Notes: generated by a model from the sequence alone, not told the origin. A stretch of 64,000 nt of DNA from Roseimaritima sediminicola (GCF_009618275.1 NZ_WIAD01000017.1:32134-96133), one strand, 5' to 3'; numbered from the stretch's first letter, positions 6,866 to 16,430 are shown. Made by a program: numbers and translations.

Positions 6866-9652
6866 CTACTGTTTGCTAGCGGCGAAGTCGCCGGCGACGG
6901 CGATCACCAACTGGTCGGGGTCGATGTAACGCCTGACCGCTTCGTTGACCTGCTCGACGGTGAGCGCTTCGACCTGCTCTTCCAGCTCGGCGTGGTAGGC
7001 CATCGTCCGCTCGTTGAACATCGTCCGCAGCAGCAAACTGGCGACGTTGGCATCGTCGCTGCGCTGCACTCGCTGCGTTCCCAGGTAAGCCTGTTTGGCT
7101 CGTTGCAGTTCATCTTCGGTGACGCCTTCGTCGAGGATCTTCCGAATCTCCTCGCGGATCACCTCCAGCAGTTTGTCTTTGTTCTGGGGGTTGGTGATCG
7201 CGTACACGATGAAGTCCGTGCGGTCGTCTCGTTTGCGGCCGGTCACCATCGAACGGATCGTGTAGGACAGGCCTTCGCTTTGCCGGACGCGATCGGCCAG
7301 ACGGCTGCTCAGCGAGCCACCGCCGAGAATAAAGTTGCCGATCACCAGGGCCGGGTACTCGGGTTCGTCGTCGCTCAGTGCGTACTGCTGCTGGGCGAAC
7401 AACATGGCGTTGGATTTATCGGGCGTTTCGATCAGGTCCACCTGGCCGGGCACATCGGGATGGGCCGGTCGTCCAAAGCGTTCGTAGGGCACTTTGGCCG
7501 TCCAGTCATCCAGGATTTCCGTCCAGCGCTCGCGGGCGGCCGAGCCGTCGAAGTCGCCCACCATCACGACCTCGCCGGCCTGATTGCCGATGAATCGTTC
7601 GTACAATTCGCGGATCTCCTCGACCTGCACATCGCGATACATCTGCAGTTCTTCTTCCAGGGTGCGAACGTAGCGGACGTTGTCTTGGTCGTAGGGAGCC
7701 AGATGGCGGCGGACGCGTCGCGGGGCCAGGGCCTGGGGTTCGTTCAGCGAGGCTTCCAGGTTCGTGACGACCTGCCGCCGAATGACTTCCAGTTCTTCTT
7801 CCGCCAGCCGCGGCGAACGAATAATCTGCTCGAGCAGGTCCAGCACTTCCGGCACGAACTCGTTCTTGGTGTTGACCTGCAACTGCAGCAGGCCCGGCGT
7901 GCTGTTGACCGTCAGGTCGGCCCGCAACCGCGTCAGCTCGTCCTGCAGAGCTTGATAGTCCAGGGTTTCGGTTCCGCGGCTCATCAGCAATCCCAACAAT
8001 TCCGCTGCGGCCACGCGATCCTGGAGGGTTCCTTCGGTGCCGAAGCGGAGGGCAACGCGGATGGAGACGCCACCGCCACGGGTTTTCTTGGGCAGCAGGG
8101 CGTACTGGATCCCGCCGACCAAGGAACCACGCTCGGTGCGTTGTTCGATGTTCTCCGGCGTCGGATCGAAACTTTCCCCGACCTCGATTTCACCGCGGCC
8201 CTCGTACTCGGCCAGCAGGCTCTGGAGCGAAGGCGGCGGCGGGATCGTCACGCGTTGGGTTTCGTCGCTGGGAATGTACAGCCCCACCGTGCGGTTATTG
8301 CGAGTGAAGTACTTGTTGGCGGCCGCCTGGACCAGGTCGGTAGTCACCGCTTCGACGCGGTCGCGGTACAGGAAGTACAGCCGCCAATCGCCCTGGGCGG
8401 CCCAGTTCGAGAGGGCCACGGCAATCTTGTCGCTGTCGGCGGCTTCCAGTTCGCGGTCTTTGAGGATTTGTTGTTTGGCGCGTTCGACTTCGCGATCGGT
8501 GATCGGTTGATCGGTCAAGCCTTCCTCGATGATGCGAATCAATTCGCCGCGAGCCTTTTCCAAGGACGCGTCCGGCGGCAACTGCAGCAGCGCCATGAAC
8601 AGGCCGGGATCGTGGTAAGCGGTGGCTCGTGCGTAGACGTTGCTGGCCAGCCCGGATTCGACCAATTCCTGGTACAGCCGCCCGCTGGGTTCATCGGCCA
8701 GCACGTACATCAGGACCTTCATCGCCACAAAATCTTCGTGGGCGGCGGCCGGAATATGGTAAGCCGCTCCGATCCAGGGCACTTCGCCCACCCGTCTGAG
8801 GACCACGGTGCGTTCGCCGTCTTGCGGCGGTTCGGTGGTGTAGGTCTGGTCGATCGGCGTGTCGGGGGCCTCCAGCGGACCGAAGTGTTCCACGACCAGG
8901 TCCAGCGCCGCCGCGGGGTCGAATTTGCCGGCGATGATGACCATCGCATTGTCGACACGGTAATACTTGCGATAGAACTGGCGCAGTTTCAGGATCGGCA
9001 CCCGTTCGATATCGCTGCGGTTGCCGATCGTGGTCTTGCCGTAGTTGTGCCATTCGTAGGCCGCCGACTGCATCCGCTGCATCAACACGCCGACCGGCGA
9101 GTTTTCCCCGCGTTCGAACTCGTTGCGAACCACGGTCATCTCGCTGGCCAAGTCCTCGCCGCGAATGAAGCTGTTGACCAAGCGATCGGCCTCGAGCCGC
9201 AGGGCGAATTCCAGATTGTCTTCGCTGGCGGGCAGCGTTTCGTAGTAATTCGTGCGGTCGACCGACGTGGTGCCGTTGAATTTGGCGCTGCGGTCCTGCA
9301 AGACTTGGGGAATCTGCGGATGCGTGGGCGTGCCCTTGAACAGCATGTGTTCCAGCAGGTGCGCCATCCCGGCTTCGCCGTAGCCTTCGTGCCGCGAACC
9401 GACGAACACGGTCATGTTCACCGTAACGAGATCTTTCGATGGATCGGGAAACAGCAGCACGCGCAAACCGTTCTCCAAACGGTATTCCGATATGCCCTCG
9501 ATCTGGGTGACCTTCATGGGTTCCTCTTGAGCGTATAGATTTGAAGCCGACACCAGGCTCGCCAGCAGCAGCAACGCCAGCAGGCACACTGGAGCAACGA
9601 TGCGTGCTGGGGCAACAGCGAACAGCGAACTTCCCAACTTGCGACGATCCAT
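6866..9652 (-). CDS. M16 family zinc metalloprotease, exported
   Basis: The product has 928 residues from the ATG at 9650-9652, preceded by AGGGAGA. Residues 1-41 form a signal peptide ending in LYAQ. There are two M16 halves. The first has the inverted zinc motif HxxEH (His98-Leu-Leu-Glu101-His102, followed by MLFKGT) and a distal NEFERGE with the third ligand. The second half (from about residue 500) has the fold without the motif, as is usual for pitrilysin-type proteins. The expected role is clearance of peptides in the periplasm. It is monocistronic or upstream of uvrC. Confidence 0.92.
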   Translation of the reverse strand: MDRRKLGSSLFAVAPARIVAPVCLLALLLLASLVSASNLYAQEEPMKVTQIEGISEYRLENGLRVLLFPDPSKDLVTVNMTVFVGSRHEGYGEAGMAHLLEHMLFKGTPTHPQIPQVLQDRSAKFNGTTSVDRTNYYETLPASEDNLEFALRLEADRLVNSFIRGEDLASEMTVVRNEFERGENSPVGVLMQRMQSAAYEWHNYGKTTIGNRSDIERVPILKLRQFYRKYYRVDNAMVIIAGKFDPAAALDLVVEHFGPLEAPDTPIDQTYTTEPPQDGERTVVLRRVGEVPWIGAAYHIPAAAHEDFVAMKVLMYVLADEPSGRLYQELVESGLASNVYARATAYHDPGLFMALLQLPPDASLEKARGELIRIIEEGLTDQPITDREVERAKQQILKDRELEAADSDKIAVALSNWAAQGDWRLYFLYRDRVEAVTTDLVQAAANKYFTRNNRTVGLYIPSDETQRVTIPPPPSLQSLLAEYEGRGEIEVGESFDPTPENIEQRTERGSLVGGIQYALLPKKTRGGGVSIRVALRFGTEGTLQDRVAAAELLGLLMSRGTETLDYQALQDELTRLRADLTVNSTPGLLQLQVNTKNEFVPEVLDLLEQIIRSPRLAEEELEVIRRQVVTNLEASLNEPQALAPRRVRRHLAPYDQDNVRYVRTLEEELQMYRDVQVEEIRELYERFIGNQAGEVVMVGDFDGSAARERWTEILDDWTAKVPYERFGRPAHPDVPGQVDLIETPDKSNAMLFAQQQYALSDDEPEYPALVIGNFILGGGSLSSRLADRVRQSEGLSYTIRSMVTGRKRDDRTDFIVYAITNPQNKDKLLEVIREEIRKILDEGVTEDELQRAKQAYLGTQRVQRSDDANVASLLLRTMFNERTMAYHAELEEQVEALTVEQVNEAVRRYIDPDQLVIAVAGDFAASKQ

Positions 9653-9902
9653 ATCGGTCTCCCTAGGTTTCCAGTTTCCAGCAGCGGCAATCGCGGGCGA
9701 GGGCAATTGCAAAGCACGTCGGCATGGCTTCCACACCCTCCTGCCGCGGCGCGGGAGGGTGTTGCACAAACCCATCGGGTGTTGCGCAAACCCACAATGC
9801 GACGTGCGTAGGGGTGATTGTATCGCTCCGTCCAGCTTCGCCACACCCGCCGCACACCCGTCGCGGCGAACCAATAATCAGGTCTCAAAGCAGGTACGAT
9901 GG
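9653..9902. promoter_or_regulatory. Divergent promoter region with hairpin repeat
   Basis: About 250 bases separate the divergent M16 and Rieske genes. The region contains the imperfect hairpin ACCCTCC...GGAGGGT (about 9737-9762) and short GGGTGTTGCRCAAACCCA direct repeats just after it. A similar GGGAGGGTGTTG block occurs at 16422-16435, so this is probably a dispersed element. Promoters must lie here but none could be read confidently. Confidence 0.4.
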
Positions 9903-10256
9903 ATGAATCAACAGCCCAGCGGTTGGTATCGCGTTTGCGATGCCGACGCGGTCGCGGAGGAGCAGGCCGCGGAATTCGTGGTCGAAGGCCAAGTCATCGC
10001 CTTGTTTCGCCACCAACAACAGTGGTATGCGCTCGATGCGATGTGCGCCCACCAGGGCGGTCCGCTGGCCAAGGGCACCGTCGCCCACGGCTGTGTGACC
10101 TGTCCCTGGCACGGGTGGCAGTACGAACTGGCCAGCGGCCGACAGACGATCCACAACCAGAAACTGATCGAAACCTATCCGGCCGAGCAGCGTGGCGAGG
10201 CGGTATGGATCCAGTTACAACCCGCACAATCCGAAACGGAGAATTCTCATGAGTAG
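9903..10256 (+). CDS. Rieske [2Fe-2S] ferredoxin-like protein
   Basis: The 117-residue product is a single Rieske domain with both cluster-binding boxes, C-x-H (CAHQGGPLAKG) and C-x2-H (CPWHGW). Size and sequence fit the small soluble nitrite-reductase-NirD or dioxygenase-ferredoxin type, which passes electrons to a partner oxygenase or reductase. No partner gene is adjacent. The stop overlaps the next gene's start (ATGAGTAG), so the two are translationally coupled. Confidence 0.88.
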   Translation: MNQQPSGWYRVCDADAVAEEQAAEFVVEGQVIALFRHQQQWYALDAMCAHQGGPLAKGTVAHGCVTCPWHGWQYELASGRQTIHNQKLIETYPAEQRGEAVWIQLQPAQSETENSHE

Positions 10257-11064
10257 CGACCCTTACGGTGCTCGTCTGGAAACAGCCATCGCCGCCGCTC
10301 GCCGCGGCGCCGACGAATTGATACAGCGCCGAACCAGCCACACGGTTTCCGAGAAAGCTCCGAAAGACCTGGTCACCGATGCCGACCTGGCCAGCCAGCA
10401 AGCGATCCGCCAAACCCTGACCGAAGCCTTTCCCGGCGACGCGTTCGTGGGCGAAGAGAACGGCGAGAACGACCCACCGGAGTCGGTCCGGCGTGGCGAT
10501 GCCGATGCTCCGCCGTGCTGGATCGTCGACCCGCTCGATGGAACCGTCAATTACGTGCACGGCTTGCCGGGCTATGCCGTTTCGATCGGGCTGTTCGCCG
10601 AGGGCCAGCTGCAACTGGGCGTGATTTTGGATCCGGGCAGCGGCGAATTGTTCACGGCCCGCCGCGGCCAGGGCGCCCACCTGAACGGCCAGAGCATCAA
10701 GACCAGCGACTGCGGCGAGCTGTCAGAAGCCCTCTTGGTATGTAGCTTTGCCACGCGCGTCGCCAAGGACAGCCAGGAGGTGAAGAGTTTTGTCAACATG
10801 CTGGGCCGCTGCCGGGCGATCCGCCGCTTGGGCTCCTGCGCCCTGAATCTGTGCTATGTGGCCGCGGGCCGCCTGGATGGCTACTGGGCCAGCTGCGTCA
10901 AGAGCTGGGATGCGGCGGCGGGCCTTATCATCGCCGAAGAAGCCGGTGCCGACGTCACTCGTATCGATGGCACCGAACTGAGTGTCTGGGACCCCCAGTT
11001 CAACGTGGCAGCCGGCGCTGGCCTGAGGCAACAGATGAGCGACGTGCTGGTGGCCGAGGACTGA
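10249..11064 (+). CDS. Inositol monophosphatase family phosphatase
   Basis: The 271-residue product carries the IMPase/FIG metal-binding motifs: EENG, then WIVDPLDGT-NYVHG, and the C-terminal SWDAAAG. These sites bind the Mg ions that hydrolyse small phosphate monoesters such as inositol-1-phosphate or 3'-phosphoadenosine 5'-phosphate; the exact substrate cannot be read from sequence. The ATG at 10249 has GGAG upstream and overlaps the Rieske stop by eight bases. The conserved coupling with a Rieske protein is unexplained. Confidence 0.9.
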   Translation: MSSDPYGARLETAIAAARRGADELIQRRTSHTVSEKAPKDLVTDADLASQQAIRQTLTEAFPGDAFVGEENGENDPPESVRRGDADAPPCWIVDPLDGTVNYVHGLPGYAVSIGLFAEGQLQLGVILDPGSGELFTARRGQGAHLNGQSIKTSDCGELSEALLVCSFATRVAKDSQEVKSFVNMLGRCRAIRRLGSCALNLCYVAAGRLDGYWASCVKSWDAAAGLIIAEEAGADVTRIDGTELSVWDPQFNVAAGAGLRQQMSDVLVAED

Positions 11065-11194
11065 TCGACGGGCCGTTTCGCCGCTGGTGCGTTCGCCTCG
11101 GCCAATCCAGCTGTTACAATCGCACGTTCGCAATCGCTTTCGATCTTCGCCCCCCATCAGTACTTTCCTGGTCCTTTCCCAACGGAGCTTTCCC

Positions 11195-11755
11195 ATGATG
11201 CGCATCAGCTTGACGATCTTGACCGCTGCCGCCCTGTTTTGCCTTCCGGTCGGTGCCGACGAGGACGCCGCAACGGCAGCGCAAGGCAAGACGATCGAAG
11301 TCTTCGACGTGGGCACGATCACCACGCCGGGCCAGTGGAAGAGCGTGCGGCCCAAGGTGAACATCATCCAGCACGAATTCGCCGCGACCAGCAAAGAGGT
11401 CGACGTGCCGGCCCGCGTGACGATGATGGCGGCCAGCGGATCGGTCGACGCCAATATCGATCGCTGGAAGGGCCAGTTCAGCATCGCCGGCGAGGACGCG
11501 GTCAAACAGGAAACCAAGAAGCTCGACGGCGTGACCCTGCATCTGGTGGAACTCGACGGCACCTACAGCGAACGCATGGGCGGCCCGTTTGCCGGTGGAC
11601 GCGTCGTCAAGCGAGAGGATTACGCGATGAACGGAGCGATCCTGGTCGATGAGAAGGGACGCAAGTTCTTTATCAAAATGATCGGGCCGGCCAAAGTCGT
11701 GAAGGCCAACCGCGAAGCCTTCGCAAAGATGGTCAAAGGCTTCGAAGCCAAATAA
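11195..11755 (+). CDS. Exported hypothetical protein
   Basis: The 186-residue product begins with a signal peptide (MMRISLTILTAAALFCLP, cleavage near VGAD). The mature protein is a beta-rich globular domain with PGQWKS and a KMIGPAKVV motif near the end. Proteins of this type are frequent in Planctomycetes with no assigned function. The start is set by GGAG at 11184-11188. It is followed at once by an intrinsic-terminator-like hairpin. Confidence 0.75.
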   Translation: MMRISLTILTAAALFCLPVGADEDAATAAQGKTIEVFDVGTITTPGQWKSVRPKVNIIQHEFAATSKEVDVPARVTMMAASGSVDANIDRWKGQFSIAGEDAVKQETKKLDGVTLHLVELDGTYSERMGGPFAGGRVVKREDYAMNGAILVDEKGRKFFIKMIGPAKVVKANREAFAKMVKGFEAK

Positions 11756-11764
11756 ACTTGCACG

Positions 11765-11782
11765 AGCCCGACGCGGGCTTTT
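11765..11782 (+). terminator. Intrinsic terminator
   Basis: The 6-bp stem AGCCCG-ACG-CGGGCT is followed by TTTGTGTTTT. It lies 10 bases after the stop of the exported hypothetical gene and before the NTPase gene, so it probably ends the 9903-11755 transcript. Confidence 0.65.
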
Positions 11783-11810
11783 GTGTTTTCCTCTGAGGAT
11801 TCCCCGTTAG

Positions 11811-13325
11811 ATGAACATCCAGAGTTTTCTCGAGCACCATGGCGTCCAACGCAACCCCTTTGCCGAGGAGGACGCCCAGACCGATCCGGTGTTCAAGGAA
11901 CACTGCATCCTCAGCGCCTATCATCCGGTCTGGGACAAGGTGTACGGGGATCCCTCGGAACCGGCCACGGCGATTGTCTTCGGCCCCAAGGGATCGGGCA
12001 AAACGGCCATGCGGCTGCAGATCGATCGCCATCTGGCGGCCTACAACCGCGAGCATCCCCATCGCCGCGTCTATGTGATCCGCTACGACGACTTCAATCC
12101 GTTCCTGGATCACTTTTGCGAACGCCTCCGTTGGCGGCGATCCAAGAAGCCCGAGCGAGTCTTGGAAGCTTGGCGGTTGTGGGACCACATGGACGCCATC
12201 CTGTGCCTCGGCACGACCCAGTTGATCGACCAGGCCCTGGCCTCCGACGAGGAACAAGCCGTGGCGAACGAGGACTCGCCGATGCTCAGCGAGACCCGCG
12301 TTCACGGCGATGACCTGCGGAAGCTGGATCGCACGACCGCGCGCGATCTGTTGCTGTTGGCCTGCTGCTACGACCAATCCACCGCGTCGTCCTTTACCGG
12401 CCGCTGGGAACAGTTTCGCCGCAAACTGGGCTATTCGAACTGGTACGTGCAGTGGGACCTGTGGCTGGGCGTGATCGCGTCGCTGTTGGCCGTTTTGCTG
12501 GTCGGATACCTGTTCCGGACCGATCGCATGCCGTGGCAGACGGCCGCGTGGGTGGTCCCGCTGTTGTGTGTCATCGGCTTTGCTCCCTACCTGTGGCGTT
12601 GGTTTCGATGCCAGCGGTTGGCGATGGGCGTGCGGCGGCACATGCGGGTGGGAAAACGCGAGGTCGGCTCGCTGCGAAAAGTCCTGATGCGGATCCCACC
12701 CACCGAACTGGCCAGCCAACCGCTGCCGCGTTTCAACCGCACCGATGATCGGTTCGAATTGCTGACCAAGCTGCAGATGGCCACCCGCAAACTGGGCTTT
12801 GTCGGCACGATCGTGCTGTTGGATCGCGTGGACGAGCCGCACATGACCGGAGGCAAGCCAGAGCTGATGCGGCGTTTTGTCTGGCCGCTGCTGGACAACA
12901 AACTGCTGAAACATCCCGGGCTGGGGCTGAAGATGATGCTGCCCCAGGAACTGCACCGCGACATCGAACGCGAATCGACGGAGTTTCACGAACGGGCACG
13001 GCTGGACAAACAGAACGTGATCCCGGCGTTTGCTTGGACCGGGGAATCGCTGTACGACCTGGCCCGGGCTCGCATGATGGCCTGTGCCGCCGAAGGCCGC
13101 TCGCCCGAACCCAAAGAGTTGTTCGACGAACAGATCGGTTACACACGCCTGTTGGCCGTGTTTCAGTCGCTTCGCGTTCCTCGGCACCTGTTTCGTTTTC
13201 TCTACCGCGTGCTGGTCGAACACTGCAACAAGTACAGCGACGCCGAGCCGAAGTACGCGATCGATTCGCAGACGTTCGAGTCGGTGTTGGCGGTGTACCT
13301 GCGAGACGCGGAGTCGTCGGTATAG
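11811..13325 (+). CDS. Membrane-anchored P-loop NTPase
   Basis: The 504-residue product has a Walker A motif (FGPKGSGKTA, near residue 65) and a Walker B-like LLDRVDE near residue 340. Two membrane helices lie between them, about residues 215-260. The ATPase core is therefore interrupted by a hairpin membrane anchor, an arrangement seen in KAP-like P-loop NTPases, though membership is not certain. GAGG precedes the ATG. The gene directly precedes the type III PKS operon on the same strand, but no role in it is implied. Confidence 0.72.
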   Translation: MNIQSFLEHHGVQRNPFAEEDAQTDPVFKEHCILSAYHPVWDKVYGDPSEPATAIVFGPKGSGKTAMRLQIDRHLAAYNREHPHRRVYVIRYDDFNPFLDHFCERLRWRRSKKPERVLEAWRLWDHMDAILCLGTTQLIDQALASDEEQAVANEDSPMLSETRVHGDDLRKLDRTTARDLLLLACCYDQSTASSFTGRWEQFRRKLGYSNWYVQWDLWLGVIASLLAVLLVGYLFRTDRMPWQTAAWVVPLLCVIGFAPYLWRWFRCQRLAMGVRRHMRVGKREVGSLRKVLMRIPPTELASQPLPRFNRTDDRFELLTKLQMATRKLGFVGTIVLLDRVDEPHMTGGKPELMRRFVWPLLDNKLLKHPGLGLKMMLPQELHRDIERESTEFHERARLDKQNVIPAFAWTGESLYDLARARMMACAAEGRSPEPKELFDEQIGYTRLLAVFQSLRVPRHLFRFLYRVLVEHCNKYSDAEPKYAIDSQTFESVLAVYLRDAESSV

Positions 13326-13375
13326 GCGATCGCAGCACCGCGTTCCTGGCCGACCGGTGCCGCCAGGACGAACTG

Positions 13376-14044
13376 ATGGACCAGCCCGGCATCGCGCCCG
13401 ACGTGCACCATGGCGCGCTCCAGGGTCTGTCGCGGATCAATCGATTCAGCGGCACGGTGGGGGCCATCTGGAAACCGATTGCGGAAACGCAGCAACGCCT
13501 CGGGCGACCGCTGCGGGTTTTGGATGTAGCCTGCGGTGGCGGCGATCTGGCGATCTCGCTGGCCCGGCGCGGCTCGCGTCGCGGCGTGCCCTTGGAAGTT
13601 GCCGGCTGTGACCTCAGCGACGTCGCCATCGACTACGCTCGTCAAAATGCCGCGCGGCAAGCCGTAGCGGCAAACTTCTTTCGCGCCGACGTGCTCGCCC
13701 AACCGCTGCCCGCCGGCTACGACGTGATCTGCAGCTCGCTGTTCTTGCATCACTTGGAAACCGACGACGCCGCGAACCTGCTGCGCGGGATGCACGCGGC
13801 CGGTCCGCAGTTAATCCTAATCAGCGACCTGTTGCGAACGCGTCTGGGGTATGTGCTGGCGTGGACGGGGTGCCGAGTGTTGACGCGCAATCGACTCTGC
13901 CGCATCGATGGACCCCTGTCGGTGCGAGCGGCGTTCCGCGTGGCCGAAGTGGTTGACCTGGTCGCACAATGTGGGCTGAGCGGTGCGCGGGTCGAGAAGC
14001 GATGGCCCGAACGATTTTTATTGGTTTGGGAAGCTTCGCCATGA
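13376..14044 (+). CDS. SAM-dependent methyltransferase
   Basis: The product has 222 residues from ATG 13376. Related sequences often begin further upstream, with a CRQDELMDQPG-like segment visible before the ATG, so a non-ATG start is possible. A class I methyltransferase fold shows motif I as LDVACGGGDLAI and an acidic CDLSD second strand. Its stop overlaps the next start (ATGA), placing it first in a coupled three-gene set with an FAD oxidoreductase and a type III PKS. It probably methylates the polyketide-derived ring. Confidence 0.85.
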   Translation: MDQPGIAPDVHHGALQGLSRINRFSGTVGAIWKPIAETQQRLGRPLRVLDVACGGGDLAISLARRGSRRGVPLEVAGCDLSDVAIDYARQNAARQAVAANFFRADVLAQPLPAGYDVICSSLFLHHLETDDAANLLRGMHAAGPQLILISDLLRTRLGYVLAWTGCRVLTRNRLCRIDGPLSVRAAFRVAEVVDLVAQCGLSGARVEKRWPERFLLVWEASP

Positions 14045-15219
14045 ATGCCGTCGAGACGATTCCCGCGACCGCGAGTGTGCAGCAAGCCGCCCAGAACGTG
14101 TGGGACGTGATCGTCGTGGGCGCAGGCCTGGCCGGGTGTGCCGCGGCGCTGCAGCTGGCCCGCCGCGGGCACCGCGTCTTGCTGGTCGATCGAGCCGGTT
14201 TTCCGCGAGAAAAGGTTTGCGGGGCGTGCTTGAACGGTGACGCCCTCACGGCTCTGGAACAGTTGGGGCTGAGCGGCCGGCTGCGCAAAATCGGCGGGGT
14301 CCGCCTGGATCGTTTCCGGCTGGCCAGCGGCGGGCGCCGGTTGCAGTTGGGTCTGCCCGAGGGCTTGGCGATCGCCCGCAGTCGCCTGGACAGTATGTTG
14401 CTGCGAGCGGCGATGGAGGCCGGAGCGAGGTTTCTGGCACCGGTCAGCGTGCGAATTCAACCTGCCGAGGACGACGACCGGGCCGCTTGCCGGAGCGTGC
14501 GGACGGCGGACGGAAAGCAGACGTTCAGCGCCAGGACGCTTGTCGTCGCTACGGGGCTGGGCAGTCAGGTACAGGTGGACCAGCCGCCAACTCGCGTGGC
14601 CATCGATCGGCACTCGCGGATCGGTCTGGGCACGCAGTGCCGCGGCGTGCAGACCTGGTACCAGCCCGGCACGATCTATATGGCCGTGGGCCCAGAAGGC
14701 TATGTGGGCTTGAGCCTCGTGGAACAGGATACGGTCAATGTGGCGGCGGCCGTCGATCGAGCGGCGCTGCAAGCGGCTTCGCCGGAGGTGGTTTGTGAAT
14801 CCATTCTGAAATCGTCCGGCATGCCGGTGCCGCAAGGCTGGCAGACTCACCCCTGGCAGGGGACCCCTGCGCTGACCCGCCGCCGGCCGCTGTGCGCTTC
14901 GCATCGGCTGTTCTTCGTCGGCGACGCCCAAGGGTATGTCGAACCGTTTACCGGCGAAGGCATGGCCTGGGCGCTGCGCGGCGGACGCGCGGTGGTGGAC
15001 GTGGTCGAGCGGGGCTTGGAAAGCTGGCATCCGGAACTGCCGCAGCGGTGGACCGCGACCGTGCAAACGTTGATCCGGCGGCGACAGCGGGTTTGTCGCG
15101 CCCTGGCGTGGGGTTTGCGTCATCCGCGACTGGTTCGGACGGCCATGGGGGTCATCCAGCAATGTCCAGCGCTTGGCGACCGAGTGGTGCGACGACTCAA
15201 TCAGGAAGTACAGGTATGA
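14041..15219 (+). CDS. FAD-dependent oxidoreductase, geranylgeranyl-reductase-like
   Basis: The 392-residue product starts its Rossmann FAD site at about residue 25 (VIVVGAGLAGCAAA), followed by a PREKVCGACLN motif typical of the geranylgeranyl reductase/halogenase-like monooxygenase family. GDAQGYVEPFTGEGM, near residue 300, is the second FAD-contact motif. It overlaps both neighbours by ATGA (14041-14044 and 15216-15219). In this context it likely hydroxylates or reduces the type III PKS product. Confidence 0.88.
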   Translation: MNAVETIPATASVQQAAQNVWDVIVVGAGLAGCAAALQLARRGHRVLLVDRAGFPREKVCGACLNGDALTALEQLGLSGRLRKIGGVRLDRFRLASGGRRLQLGLPEGLAIARSRLDSMLLRAAMEAGARFLAPVSVRIQPAEDDDRAACRSVRTADGKQTFSARTLVVATGLGSQVQVDQPPTRVAIDRHSRIGLGTQCRGVQTWYQPGTIYMAVGPEGYVGLSLVEQDTVNVAAAVDRAALQAASPEVVCESILKSSGMPVPQGWQTHPWQGTPALTRRRPLCASHRLFFVGDAQGYVEPFTGEGMAWALRGGRAVVDVVERGLESWHPELPQRWTATVQTLIRRRQRVCRALAWGLRHPRLVRTAMGVIQQCPALGDRVVRRLNQEVQV

Positions 15220-16286
15220 ATTGTGCCATCGTAGGACTCGGCACCGCACTTCCCCGGCTGACGATTTCGCAACAGGAATCGCTGACGCTGACCCAGGATG
15301 TGGTCTGCGAGGACGAACGACAGCGGCGCTTGGTCGCCGTGTTGTATCGCCGCTCGGGGGTTCGGAATCGACACATCGTGGTGCCCTGGCAGACCGGGTA
15401 CGAGTGGAGCCGGATGAACCCGGAGTCGGGCCGCGGTGCGGGAACCGCGCTGAGGATGCAGACCTTTGCCCAGCACGCTCCACCCCTGGCCGAGAGCGCC
15501 TGCCGCCAAGCTCTGGAACAGGCCGGGGCCGGCGGCGGCGAAATCACTCACCTGGTGACCATCTCCTGCACCGGATTCGTGTCTCCCGGCATCGACGCTC
15601 ACTTGATCGACGCCCTCGATCTTCCGCCCACGGTCGAGCGCGTGCAGGTCGGTTTCATGGGTTGCCATGGTGCGATCAATGGCATCCGCGTCGCCCAAGG
15701 TCTGCTAGCCGCGAACCCTGGGGCGACGGTGTTGCTGTGCGCGGTGGAGCTGTGCAGTTTGCACTACCGCATGAACTGGGATGAAGAAGCCATTGTCGGC
15801 AATGCGTTGTTCGCCGACGGGGCCGCTGCGTTGGTCCTGCGCGGCAGTGAGGGCGGTCACGCCGTGGTGCGAGACACCGCGTCCTGCTGGATCCCCGATT
15901 CGGCCGAGCAGATGTCTTGGCAGGTGGGCGACCACGGGTTCGACATGCGGCTCTCGGCCGAGATTCCCGGATCCATCGAACAGCATCTCGCGCCGTTCAT
16001 CGAGCGTTGGATCGGCGAACACGGTCTGAGTCTTTCCGATGTCGGAGACTGGATCGTGCACCCTGGAGGCCCCAAGATCCTCGATGCGGCGGAGCACGCG
16101 TTGGCCCTGAGCAGTGATCGCTTAGAACCCTCACGCGAGGTGCTGCGGGAGTGCGGCAACATGTCTTCGCCGACCGTCCTGTTCATCCTCCAGCGGTTGC
16201 TCGACCGATCCAGCGAATCCAAGCGGCCGCGGGTCATCTTGGGCTTCGGACCCGGCCTCGTCGCCGAAGCCGTGCTGTTGATGTAG
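15216..16286 (+). CDS. Type III polyketide synthase (chalcone/alkylresorcinol synthase-like)
   Basis: The 356-residue product is a thiolase-fold homodimeric synthase that extends an acyl-CoA with malonyl-CoA. The catalytic triad is visible: Cys150 in GFMGCHGA, His282 in IVHPGGPK and Asn315 in CGNMSSPT, with the conserved ISCTGFVSPG upstream and GFGPGLVAE at the C-terminus. It overlaps the FAD oxidoreductase stop by four bases. Together with the methyltransferase this is a compact polyketide locus, plausibly for alkylresorcinol/alkylquinone lipids or pyrones. The starter unit cannot be told from sequence. Confidence 0.92.
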   Translation: MNCAIVGLGTALPRLTISQQESLTLTQDVVCEDERQRRLVAVLYRRSGVRNRHIVVPWQTGYEWSRMNPESGRGAGTALRMQTFAQHAPPLAESACRQALEQAGAGGGEITHLVTISCTGFVSPGIDAHLIDALDLPPTVERVQVGFMGCHGAINGIRVAQGLLAANPGATVLLCAVELCSLHYRMNWDEEAIVGNALFADGAAALVLRGSEGGHAVVRDTASCWIPDSAEQMSWQVGDHGFDMRLSAEIPGSIEQHLAPFIERWIGEHGLSLSDVGDWIVHPGGPKILDAAEHALALSSDRLEPSREVLRECGNMSSPTVLFILQRLLDRSSESKRPRVILGFGPGLVAEAVLLM

Positions 16287-16349
16287 TAAGCCGTTTAGAC
16301 GCTAAGCACGTCGCAACATTTGATTCGGCTTTACTCTCCCTCTGGGAGA

Positions 16350-16430
16350 GTCGGGCTCTTAGGCCCGGAGAGGGTTTTCGTAGGGCCCTTCCCGGGCCTA
16401 AGAGCCCGACCCTCCCGCTGCGCGGGAGGG
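16350..16430. terminator. Bidirectional terminator-like REP repeat
   Basis: A perfect 19-base inverted repeat (GTCGGGCTCTTAGGCCCGG at 16350-16368, its complement at 16392-16410) is followed by the hairpin CCCTCCCGC-TGC-GCGGGAGGG. It lies between the convergent PKS operon and the response regulator gene, so it may stop both transcripts. No T-run is present, and the sequence has the look of a dispersed element. Confidence 0.6.

Noticed and set aside
6992..9538. 848-codon open frame on the plus strand
   Set aside because: It is exactly antisense to the M16 protease, whose motifs are clear; long antisense frames are expected in GC-rich coding DNA.
11733..13223. 496-codon open frame on the minus strand
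   Set aside because: Antisense to the P-loop NTPase, whose Walker motifs fix the coding strand.
13750..15483. 577-codon open frame on the minus strand
   Set aside because: Antisense to the methyltransferase, FAD oxidoreductase and PKS genes; Arg/Pro/Gln-rich composition without domains.
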